Origin: Synergistaceae bacterium
GTDB lineage: Bacteria; Synergistota; Synergistia; Synergistales; Aminobacteriaceae
DNA: 6,784 nt
Assembly: GCA_031289165.1 (NCBI GenBank)
Contig: JAITPZ010000052.1
Span: 1 to 6,784 of the forward strand
Direction of reading: 5' to 3'
The position numbers and the translations under genes are program-made. The notes beneath the pieces were generated by a model. It was not told where the DNA came from and did not search any database. It saw only the letters and a program-made list of their open reading frames with translations. Position 1 is the stretch's first letter; the number at the start of each line of letters is the position of its first letter. This document shows, piece after piece, positions 1 through 6,094 of the stretch.

Positions 1-33
1 GTCCGGCCCGCCCTTCCGCTCTCTTCTCTTCCA

Positions 34-66
34 TATCTCTCGCAGGAAGCCCCCTGACGAGAGATA
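34..66. repeat. Bulged 13-bp hairpin
   Basis: The arms TATCTCTCG (34-42) and CGAGAGATA (58-66) are perfectly complementary over 9 bp. They continue through one bulged A (57) into CAGG (43-46) paired with CCTG (53-56), leaving a 6-base loop. No T-run follows on either strand, so it does not look like a standard intrinsic terminator. Read on the minus strand, its last stem base is the A of an ATG at 32-34, which would place that start codon at the foot of the hairpin. Confidence 0.6.
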
Positions 67-90
67 ATGGCGTGTTTCAGGCACATTATC
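63..90. promoter_or_regulatory. Spaced inverted repeat, operator-like or alternative hairpin
   Basis: GATAATG at 63-69 and CATTATC at 84-90 form a perfect 7-bp inverted repeat whose centres are 21 bp apart, two helical turns, as in many dimer-bound operators. It shares four bases (63-66) with the hairpin at 34-66, so in a minus-strand RNA the two structures could not form together. On the minus strand the right arm also contains a GATAAT hexamer usable as a -10 box, with only a poor -35 upstream. Function is unproven; a chance dyad is possible. Confidence 0.3.
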
Positions 91-194
91 GTATTGGCCG
101 CGAAGTTCCTAACGTAAAATTGGTGAAATTGAGATCGAGGAACCGAAAATTGCGACGACGAGAGGGCAGGTGCTCGGCTTCTGATGTCCGGAAC

Positions 195-241
195 GGGACA
201 AATATGGCTGCTCCGCCGATCGGAGCAGCCAGGGGACAAAT
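195..241. repeat. 9-bp direct repeats flanking a 25-base hairpin
   Basis: GGGACAAAT occurs at 195-203 and again at 233-241 in the same orientation. The 29 bases between them are almost entirely the perfect hairpin at 206-230. A direct repeat bracketing an inverted repeat is the layout of an inserted element with a target duplication, but the interval is far too short for a known transposon. Local duplication or chance are the plain alternatives. The left copy also takes part in a small dyad, TGTCC (186-190) with GGACA (196-200). Confidence 0.5.
206..230 (-). terminator. Probable transcription terminator downstream of the deaminase gene
   Basis: GGCTGCTCCG (206-215) and CGGAGCAGCC (221-230) form a perfect 10-bp GC-rich stem with a 5-base loop. 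On the minus strand the stem is followed by ATATTTG, a weak T-rich tail. It lies about 110 bases beyond the deaminase stop codon. The tail is short of a classical T-run, so termination may be partial. It could equally act on rightward transcription entering from the left. Confidence 0.5.
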
Positions 242-340
242 TCTGAAGCAGCTTGAAACAAACTCTTTTCAGCCCTCAGATTTCATTAACTCGCTTTCCG
301 CAGGAATCAAATCGTTCGACGTCCGTGCGTCCACGGCGAT

Positions 341-2188
341 CTACAGCCCCAAATCGGGGTAATCCGGAAAAAGGGGAACCAGTTTCTGCTCCAGAACGTC
401 CACGATCCCGATGTCCGAGACCTTGAACTTCGGCGAGACGATCAGGGATGTGGTAGCAACCCTCAGCAGGGAGACCTGTTTGCCGTCGAAGGCCCGGTAA
501 TAAAGCGGTTCGAAACGGCTCAGCGCCGCCGTCAGCTCCGGAGCGGGCAGTTCCGAAATCAAACCTCCGACCGGCAGCTCCACCGTCGCGAGCTGGCCGC
601 CGACGCAGACGGCGAGTCCCCCGTTATTGTCAATCAGGGCGTTGACGACCGCCACGGCGTCATCCACGCTGCGGAACACTACCGTCAGGTTGTGCGAATC
701 GTGCGAGACCGTCGAAGCGACCGCTCCATCGGTCATGCCGAAGTTTTTAATCACGCCGATTCCCTTTCCCCCCGAACCGTAACGATTGAAAACCATCAGA
801 TACGCGAAATCCTGCTTCTCCGGCAATTGCAGACAGCCGTCCGGCGACACGGGGATTTCCCCGGAAACAAGCTCGGTGATTTTCTGCGCGAAGTCGATGA
901 TGTTGACCTTCACCGATGCCACAGTCGTCATCGACTCCCCGCGAGGCGCGCGAACCGCCAGGTCCTCGCGTTTTACCTTCTCCAGCTTTACGCTCTTCAG
1001 CAAATTCGCGGGCGCGGAGACGAAGCTCCGCTTCTCCTCTTCGATCAACACGCCCTTTTTCGCCACCGCCCTGCCTCCAACAAATACCGCCGTCGGCGCG
1101 ATCCGGTTGAGAGTATTCAGGATCATCAGGTCAGCCAGGTTCCCCGCGGTCACGGCCCCGAGGTTGGCGATCTCATATTCCTCCGCCACCCTGCGCGTGC
1201 CCCAGGAAAGGGCCAGCATCGGGTCGAAGCCGGCGTCGATCACCCTCTGCACCGCCACGTTCATGTGCCCCCCGTTCACGATATCGGCCGCATGACGATC
1301 GTCCGTGCAAAGGGTCAGCCTGAGGCTGGCGGGGTTGGGGAAACGTCTGACGCCCTTCAGCAGTTCGGGGAAAAAGTCCTGAGCCCACGTCGGCATCGAA
1401 CTCCCGCCCTTGAGATCGACCCAGCCGCCCTTCCTGAGCGTTTCGAACACTTCCTCCTCCGTGCGCAGTTCGTGATTGCCGCCCAGCCCCTGAACCAGAT
1501 AGGCCGAAAGCTCACGTCCGAAGAGCCGGTAGTAATGGCTTTGCAGGTACAGGTCGCAATCCCTCGCCGCCTGCAAAATCTCCGACATCAGCGGCTCCCC
1601 CTGGATGACGCCGGGATAGTTCATCACCTCTCCCAGGCCGGGCACAAGCTCTCGGTCCAGTTTCGCCAGCTCCGTGACATCCCTGCCGACGATTCGTGCG
1701 CCGGCCTCCTCCAGGCCCGGCACCGACGGAACACAGGAAGGGATCAGCATGAACTGACGGACGGGAGAGCGTTTACCGTCCTCCAACATGTAGCGAAAAC
1801 CACTCTGACCGGCCACGTTAACCAGCTCGTGACAGTCGGTGAAGATACTCGTAGTCCCGTGCACCGCTATGGCCTCGCCGAAGTGTTTGGGGGTCAGCAT
1901 CGAGCTTTCCACGTGCACGTGGGAATCCATCAGGCCGGGCGCCACAAAACCACCCTCCGCGTCGCAGATGACTTTGGCCTCCGCTTCCATGCCGCGAAAT
2001 TTGGCCGGATCGCTTTCGACGTGGACGATAATGCCGCCGAACACAAAAACTTCTCCCCTGTAGCAGCTCAAAGTGTGGACATCCGCCACGGAGCAGTTGA
2101 CGATCGCCAGGTCCGCGGGGACCTCGCCCAGCGCGGAACGGCGAAGGGCGTCCCGATACTGGTAGCGCCAGCGATCGATTACCCGCAT
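341..2188 (-). CDS. ade: Adenine deaminase (Ade/AdeC family), divergent
   Basis: Amidohydrolase-superfamily enzyme expected to hydrolyse adenine to hypoxanthine plus ammonia in the cytoplasm for purine salvage. The 615 residues are close to, slightly above, the usual family length (roughly 570-600). Visible landmarks are GFVAPGLMDSHVHVESSMLT (about 80-99) with the HxH metal ligands H90/H92, TDCHELVNV near 118-125, GLGEVMNYPGVI near 185-196 with E187, H218, NHE at 238-240, and LCTDDRH at 293-299. The family's C-terminal domain follows, with HDSHNLTVV at 496-504 and LPVGGLISELP near 538-548. The start fits: AGGA lies 7 bases before the ATG. It sits 56 bases downstream of the purine permease gene, in the same orientation. 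Odd point: the segment around H218 reads QSHYYRLFG where I expect DGHAPGLSG, so substrate preference may have shifted. The amidohydrolase family is certain; adenine as substrate is likely. Confidence 0.9.
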   Translation of the reverse strand: MRVIDRWRYQYRDALRRSALGEVPADLAIVNCSVADVHTLSCYRGEVFVFGGIIVHVESDPAKFRGMEAEAKVICDAEGGFVAPGLMDSHVHVESSMLTPKHFGEAIAVHGTTSIFTDCHELVNVAGQSGFRYMLEDGKRSPVRQFMLIPSCVPSVPGLEEAGARIVGRDVTELAKLDRELVPGLGEVMNYPGVIQGEPLMSEILQAARDCDLYLQSHYYRLFGRELSAYLVQGLGGNHELRTEEEVFETLRKGGWVDLKGGSSMPTWAQDFFPELLKGVRRFPNPASLRLTLCTDDRHAADIVNGGHMNVAVQRVIDAGFDPMLALSWGTRRVAEEYEIANLGAVTAGNLADLMILNTLNRIAPTAVFVGGRAVAKKGVLIEEEKRSFVSAPANLLKSVKLEKVKREDLAVRAPRGESMTTVASVKVNIIDFAQKITELVSGEIPVSPDGCLQLPEKQDFAYLMVFNRYGSGGKGIGVIKNFGMTDGAVASTVSHDSHNLTVVFRSVDDAVAVVNALIDNNGGLAVCVGGQLATVELPVGGLISELPAPELTAALSRFEPLYYRAFDGKQVSLLRVATTSLIVSPKFKVSDIGIVDVLEQKLVPLFPDYPDLGL

Positions 2189-2244
2189 CTCAGCTTCCTC
2201 ATTACTTTCCGCGTCGCAAATTTCCCCATCGTGAAATTACCCCC

Positions 2245-3687
2245 TCAACGCGATGTGGACAGGATCTGGACGACAAAATAGCTGACGCCTAGGGCGAACA
2301 GCAAAACACCCGAGACCAGCTTCACCCGGTTGATCCGGGGCCGGTCGTAAGCAAATCGGATCACCCTGAGCAGCCCGTTGGCGATGATGCCGAAGCACAT
2401 GGCCCCGGCCGTGTTGCGCAGCAGGGCGTAGTAGGCGATCATCAGCAGCACCGAGACCAGCTCCAGCTGATCGTTTTCCGTCTGGCGGACAATGCGCCGG
2501 ATCCCCATCATCATGCCGATGCCCACGGCGAAAAGGGCCGCTCCGGTGGCCATCGGGGGGATCATGAGGAAAATCGGAGACAGGAACAGGGCCACCAGAA
2601 ACAGAGTGCCCGTCACCAACGACGCGAAACCCGTGCGTGCTCCGGATTCGACGCCGGCGCTCGACTCGACGAACGTCGTCACCACCGTCAGTCCAAAAAA
2701 CGCGCCGATGACCGTGAATAGAGAATCGACGTAAAAGACCTCGCTGAGGCGCGGCACGTTGCCGTTGTCGTCCATCAGGCCCGCCTTTTCAGCGCAGGCC
2801 AGAGCCGTCCCGGCCGTGGAGAAAAAGTCGCTCATAAAAAAGACCAGAATATAGGGGTAGACCTGTTTGATCCAGTCACCGGTCAGCTCGAACGCCCAGA
2901 ATACCGGCAAAACGCTGGGCGGCTGCCCCGTAAAGGTCGCCGGGCTTTTGACCATGCCGAGGTAAATGGCGATGCCGGTGATGGCGAGCATACCGATCAG
3001 GTAGCCGCCCGGCACCAGCGGCCGGTCGTTTTTACGCCGTAAAAAAACCATGGCCAAAATCAGCAGGAGGCCAACCAACCCCAAAACCACCTGCGGATTG
3101 GTCAGGTCGCCAAGGACGAAATTGTTGTTATTGACCAGGGCAAAGCCGATTCCGCTGCGTCCGGCCGCCAGGATCGCCAGTTGCAACCCGATACAGAAAC
3201 TGACCCCGAACTTGACGCTTACGGGTATCGCCTCAATAACCACCCGGCGCAGATTGAAGTTCAAAATTCGGGGGTCGCGGACGCCGACCAGCTGCAACCA
3301 CCGGAGTATGGGGAAACTGACGATGACGAAGATCGCGCCCGAAATGACCACCATGCCGATCCCCTGCTGCCAGGTGATCAGCCCCGCCCCGACCAGACCG
3401 ATCATGATGGCGTTGCTCCCCATGCCGGGCGCAAGCGCAAACGGCAGCTTCGCCCACAGCCCCATGAGGATCGAGGAGAGGCCGGCAATGAGAGCCGTCG
3501 CCGTGAAAACCGCCTCCCTCGGCATTCCCTTTCCGCCGGCGGCCATGATGGTGGGATGGACCACCAAAATATAGGCCATGGCCATGAAAGTGACCACGCC
3601 ACCCAGAATCTCCGTCGGGAAACTGCTTCCCCGCGATGAGATTTCAAAATACCTGTCTATAGCGCCCCGCTCTTTCAACTGTTTCAC
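2245..3687 (-). CDS. NCS2 purine permease, AzgA/PbuG-like
   Basis: Inner-membrane nucleobase:cation symporter, most likely importing adenine, hypoxanthine or guanine. About 480 residues with many hydrophobic segments, a normal size for the AzgA branch. Signatures seen are EILGGVVTFMAMAYILVVHP (26-45), FALAPGMGSNA (83-93), IPVSVKFG near 154-161, DFFSTAGTA (287-295) and VESSAGVESGARTG (340-353). The deaminase gene directly downstream makes adenine the natural cargo. Start choice is uncertain. The GTG at 3685-3687 has GGAGG only one base before it, too close to work well. The in-frame TTG at 3676-3678 (residue 4) is 10 bases from the same GGAGG and is the better candidate. An in-frame TGA lies just upstream, so no longer N-terminus is possible. 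Odd point: the usual FDT(I/V)GT signature reads FSTAGT, replacing an Asp with Ser290. Confidence 0.9.
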   Translation of the reverse strand: MKQLKERGAIDRYFEISSRGSSFPTEILGGVVTFMAMAYILVVHPTIMAAGGKGMPREAVFTATALIAGLSSILMGLWAKLPFALAPGMGSNAIMIGLVGAGLITWQQGIGMVVISGAIFVIVSFPILRWLQLVGVRDPRILNFNLRRVVIEAIPVSVKFGVSFCIGLQLAILAAGRSGIGFALVNNNNFVLGDLTNPQVVLGLVGLLLILAMVFLRRKNDRPLVPGGYLIGMLAITGIAIYLGMVKSPATFTGQPPSVLPVFWAFELTGDWIKQVYPYILVFFMSDFFSTAGTALACAEKAGLMDDNGNVPRLSEVFYVDSLFTVIGAFFGLTVVTTFVESSAGVESGARTGFASLVTGTLFLVALFLSPIFLMIPPMATGAALFAVGIGMMMGIRRIVRQTENDQLELVSVLLMIAYYALLRNTAGAMCFGIIANGLLRVIRFAYDRPRINRVKLVSGVLLFALGVSYFVVQILSTSR

Positions 3688-3806
3688 TCCTCCGATTCGG
3701 AATCAGCACTCACTGCAAAATACATCACGCACGGCGTCCCTGGAACGCCCGGAAATGCGAATCGTTGCACCACCTCCCCACGCCCCTTACGTCACCGTAC
3801 ACTGAA
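3688..3806 (-). other. Gap between the transport pair and the purine pair
   Basis: This 119-base gap may contain a promoter for the purine genes but shows no strong one. The best -10 candidate is TATTTT, about 35 bases before the permease start, without a recognisable -35. A small dyad, GGCGT (3733-3737) with ACGCC (3745-3749), lacks a T-run and is unlikely to terminate. GATTCGGAATC (3694-3704) is a hyphenated palindrome that directly abuts the Shine-Dalgarno sequence at 3688-3693, where a bound protein or an RNA fold could control initiation. I see no purine-riboswitch core. Confidence 0.4.
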
Positions 3807-4757
3807 TCACTTCAGGAAGTACTTTTCCGCTCCGGGGTGCAGCGGTATAGGGATGCCGTCCACTGCCGATTCGGGGCTCAGGTCGCCGGCCTCCGCCCGG
3901 GTCCGGGCGATCTCGGCGCGAGCTTCGAAAAGGTTTTTCAATATCTCGGACACGAGCTGTTCACTGAGCCTGTTGCTGACGACCAGGGTGGCCTTCACCG
4001 CCACCGTCGCCGATTCGTCGTCGATGCCCGGATAAGCGCCGCCTGGAATTTTTTGCCGGGAGTAAAAGGGGTATTGGGAGATGAGGGATCGGGCATGGGC
4101 GTCGCCCACGCTTAAAAGGCGAACTTCCCCGCCGGCCGCCAGCTCGCTTATCGCGGGAGTGGGCACGCCGGCGGTGCAGAAAAACGCGTCTATTTTACCC
4201 TCCCTGAACGCCGCCACCGAAGCGCCGAAGCTCAGATGGTCGACGTTGAGATCGGTATACGACATTCCATACGCGTCCAGTATCTGAAGCGCGTTGAGCT
4301 CTGTTCCGCTCCCCTCGTCGCCCACCGAGACCCGCCTGCCCCTCAGCTCCGGAATGCCGGTGATTTCGCGCCTCGCCACGATCTGGCATACCTCGGGATA
4401 GAGTCCCGCCGCCGCGGAAAAATCCCTGAACGCCCCCTCGGTCGAAAAAAGGTTGGTCCCCTCGTATGCGTAGGTCATGATGTCGTTTTGCGCGAAGGCG
4501 ATCTCGGCCCTGCCGTTTCTCAAAAGGTGGATATTCTCGACCGAACCGCCGCTCTGAATCGCTGAGACGGGGACGTTCATCCGCTTCTCCAGAATCTCCG
4601 CAAACGCACTGCCGTAAGCGTAGTAGACGCCGGATTCTCCGCCCGTCGCTATCCTTATCTTCGCGGGAAGCGAGCTTTGGGCTCCGAAGATTCGGTAACC
4701 GAGGATCAGAGTGACCGCGACGACCAGCGCGCTCGAAATAACGAGATTTTTCCGCAT
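3807..4757 (-). CDS. TAXI-family extracytoplasmic solute-binding protein
   Basis: Binding protein of the TAXI class, normally the receptor for TRAP transporters, which captures small organic acids or amino acids outside the membrane. The 316 residues are a typical length. An N-terminal MRKN plus a hydrophobic stretch (about 5-20) is a signal peptide or membrane anchor; there is no lipobox Cys, and cleavage near A26 is possible. Family landmarks are ATGGESGVYYAYG (37-49), QSGGSVENIHLLRNG (68-82), GLYPEVCQIVAR (118-129), RVSVGDEGSGTELNALQIL (142-160), DAFFCTAGVPTPAISELA (190-207) and the C-terminal IPLHPGAEKYF (304-314). Its ATG lies 6 bases after the stop of the upstream GltS-like gene, and its likely ribosome binding site (AGGTAGG) includes that stop codon, so translation is coupled. 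No TRAP membrane subunit is present, so GltS is the likely partner and glutamate or a related dicarboxylic amino acid the likely ligand (inference). Confidence 0.9.
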   Translation of the reverse strand: MRKNLVISSALVVAVTLILGYRIFGAQSSLPAKIRIATGGESGVYYAYGSAFAEILEKRMNVPVSAIQSGGSVENIHLLRNGRAEIAFAQNDIMTYAYEGTNLFSTEGAFRDFSAAAGLYPEVCQIVARREITGIPELRGRRVSVGDEGSGTELNALQILDAYGMSYTDLNVDHLSFGASVAAFREGKIDAFFCTAGVPTPAISELAAGGEVRLLSVGDAHARSLISQYPFYSRQKIPGGAYPGIDDESATVAVKATLVVSNRLSEQLVSEILKNLFEARAEIARTRAEAGDLSPESAVDGIPIPLHPGAEKYFLK

Positions 4758-4763
4758 GAGCGC

Positions 4764-6044
4764 CTACCTGAAAAACCCCGTCATTATCGCGATGACGGTG
4801 GCGTTGGAGATGTCAACCAGAAACGCGCCGACTATGGGCACCACAAAAAAAGCCTTTTCGGAGGGGCCATATTTGTTCGTGATCGCCTGCATACAGACCA
4901 GAGCATTCGGTGTCGCGCCAAGGCCGAAGCCGATGAGGCCGCTCGCCATGACCGTCGCATCGTAGTTTTTTCCAAAAAGCATGAATACCCCAAAATAAGC
5001 GATAAGCACGATAAGGATAACCTGCGCCGCCATCATGATGACGAGCGGCATGGCCAGGTCCATGAGCTGCCACAGCTGCAGCGAGTTGATGGCCATTGTG
5101 ATGAACAGCGCAAGCGTTATATCGCCGATCATCCCGACGCATTTGGAGTCGATCGCGAACCAGTCGGTTCTGTCGCCGATGTTGCGTATGACTATGGCGA
5201 CGATCATCGCGCCCAGATAGGGCGGCAGAGTGATGCCGGTTTTTTTGAGGTAATAGCTCACGGCCGAACCGAAGCCGGTAGCGATAAGTATCCATGAAAG
5301 GTTTTTCATGAGGTGGGGGCCGGAGACCTTGTGTTCGTCCTCCTCGTCCTGTTCTCCGTCCTGCGCGAACTCGCCCACTTCTTCCAGCACCGCGTCTCCG
5401 CCCGCCCCAATATCGAGGGAGCCCCTTCCCTTTTTGCCGGGCGTCAGAAGCCCGCGGGTCCTTATGATCAGCTCCCCGACGGGGCCGCCGATGATGGAGC
5501 CGGCCACCATGCCGAACGTGGCGCAGGCGATGCCCGCGCTCAAGGCGCCGGCGACGCCGTACTCGTCCTCGAACAGCGCGCCGAAAGCGCCCGCCGTACC
5601 CAAGCCCCCAATCATCGGCACGGATCCGCCGATTATTCCCATGAGGGGATTCAGGCCGAAGCTCATGGCGACGGGGATGCCAACGGCGTTCTGCAACACC
5701 GACACAAGCGTGGAGACGACCCAGAAGGCGACGATCATGAGACCGCCTCTCAGAACCAGTTTGTAGCTCGCGTTCATGCCGACGGTGCAGAAAAAACAGA
5801 TCATGAATACGGCCTGCAGCGTTCCATCGAAAGCGAAAGCGGCAATGCCTTTTGCCCGCAGAATCGCCGTGATTACGGCGACCATGAGGCCCCCCGCGGC
5901 CGGCGCGGGGATGGAATACCTGACGAGTACCGGTATCTTCGACCTGAGCCAGGTACCGAAATAATACATGATGGCTCCGAGGGCGGCGGACTGCAGCATG
6001 TCGAGTTTAAACTGCCAGATTCCGTTCACGAGCGCTCTTTCCAT
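4764..6044 (-). CDS. gltS: Sodium/glutamate symporter, GltS family
   Basis: Inner-membrane secondary carrier of the GltS family, which moves glutamate inward with sodium. Length 426 residues, near the family's usual 400. Two hydrophobic halves each carry the expected re-entrant-loop signature: GGSVPMIGGLGTAGAFGALF (139-158) in the first, and GFGLGATPNALVCMQAIT (372-389) followed by YGPSEKAFFVVPIVGAFLVD (392-411) in the second. Between them, residues about 202-243 form a hydrophilic, very acidic linker (EEVGEFAQDGEQDEEDEH at 221-238). The first signature reads GGLGT; from memory E. coli GltS has GGHGT, so the His is Leu here and the substrate range may differ. The start is supported by GGAGG 10 bases before the ATG and an extended -10 promoter about 40 bases upstream. 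The TAXI binding-protein gene follows after 6 bases, implying a receptor-assisted carrier. Confidence 0.9.
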   Translation of the reverse strand: MERALVNGIWQFKLDMLQSAALGAIMYYFGTWLRSKIPVLVRYSIPAPAAGGLMVAVITAILRAKGIAAFAFDGTLQAVFMICFFCTVGMNASYKLVLRGGLMIVAFWVVSTLVSVLQNAVGIPVAMSFGLNPLMGIIGGSVPMIGGLGTAGAFGALFEDEYGVAGALSAGIACATFGMVAGSIIGGPVGELIIRTRGLLTPGKKGRGSLDIGAGGDAVLEEVGEFAQDGEQDEEDEHKVSGPHLMKNLSWILIATGFGSAVSYYLKKTGITLPPYLGAMIVAIVIRNIGDRTDWFAIDSKCVGMIGDITLALFITMAINSLQLWQLMDLAMPLVIMMAAQVILIVLIAYFGVFMLFGKNYDATVMASGLIGFGLGATPNALVCMQAITNKYGPSEKAFFVVPIVGAFLVDISNATVIAIMTGFFR

Positions 6045-6085
6045 TTTGGCGACGCCTCCCCATTGATTGCTTTTGCAGCTCTATC

Positions 6086-6094
6086 AGTATAGCA
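6086..6094 (-). promoter_or_regulatory. Extended -10 promoter ahead of the GltS-TAXI genes
   Basis: On the minus strand TGCTATACT provides a TATACT -10 box (6086-6091) preceded by TGN (6092-6094), the extended -10 pattern that can work without a good -35. No convincing -35 is seen at the right spacing. The predicted start near 6079 would give a leader of about 35 bases with a GGAGG ribosome binding site. It could drive gltS and the binding-protein gene, and possibly the purine genes beyond. Confidence 0.55.

Larger units (their letters stand above)
1..340. other. Left flank without a convincing gene
   Basis: No reading frame here has a convincing start, ribosome binding site and protein composition together. 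Plus frame 3 stays open from the window edge to 362, but its product is Arg/Ser-rich, resembles nothing I know, and overlaps the end of the deaminase gene. The other two plus frames stop at 55-57 and 65-67, so the tail of a rightward gene ending there cannot be excluded. On the minus strand an ATG at 32-34 opens a frame that runs off the left edge (about 11 codons, beginning MEEKRAEG), with only a weak ribosome binding site. The region's clear content is structural: a hairpin at 34-66, an inverted repeat at 63-90, and a repeat-flanked hairpin at 195-241. Confidence 0.55.

Noticed and set aside
1..34. Start of a leftward gene at ATG 32-34
   Set aside because: Only about 11 codons are visible and the ribosome binding site is weak or badly spaced. 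Kept as a possibility in the leader-switch finding rather than annotated as a gene.
3..362. Plus-strand frame open from the window edge across the end of the deaminase gene
   Set aside because: No ribosome binding site at the internal GTG (72), atypical composition, no family resemblance, and overlap with the 3' end of a certain gene. It could only be real as the tail of a gene beginning outside the window.
692..2281. 529-codon open frame on the plus strand opposite the deaminase gene
   Set aside because: The minus-strand frame has full adenine deaminase motifs, while the plus-strand product is rich in His, Arg and Gln with no recognisable motif. Long antisense open frames are common opposite GC-rich genes.
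3688..3806. Purine riboswitch ahead of the permease
   Set aside because: I looked for the three-way-junction core and its conserved loop sequences and found none. The gap is short and lacks a matching P1 stem.
3802..3815. CTGAA/TTCAG hairpin overlapping the binding-protein stop codon
   Set aside because: Only a 5-bp AT-containing stem with no T-run, too weak to call a terminator.
4677..5297. Plus-strand 206-codon open frame opposite the GltS and TAXI genes
   Set aside because: It crosses the junction of two well-supported minus-strand genes, and its Asp/His/Arg-rich product matches nothing.
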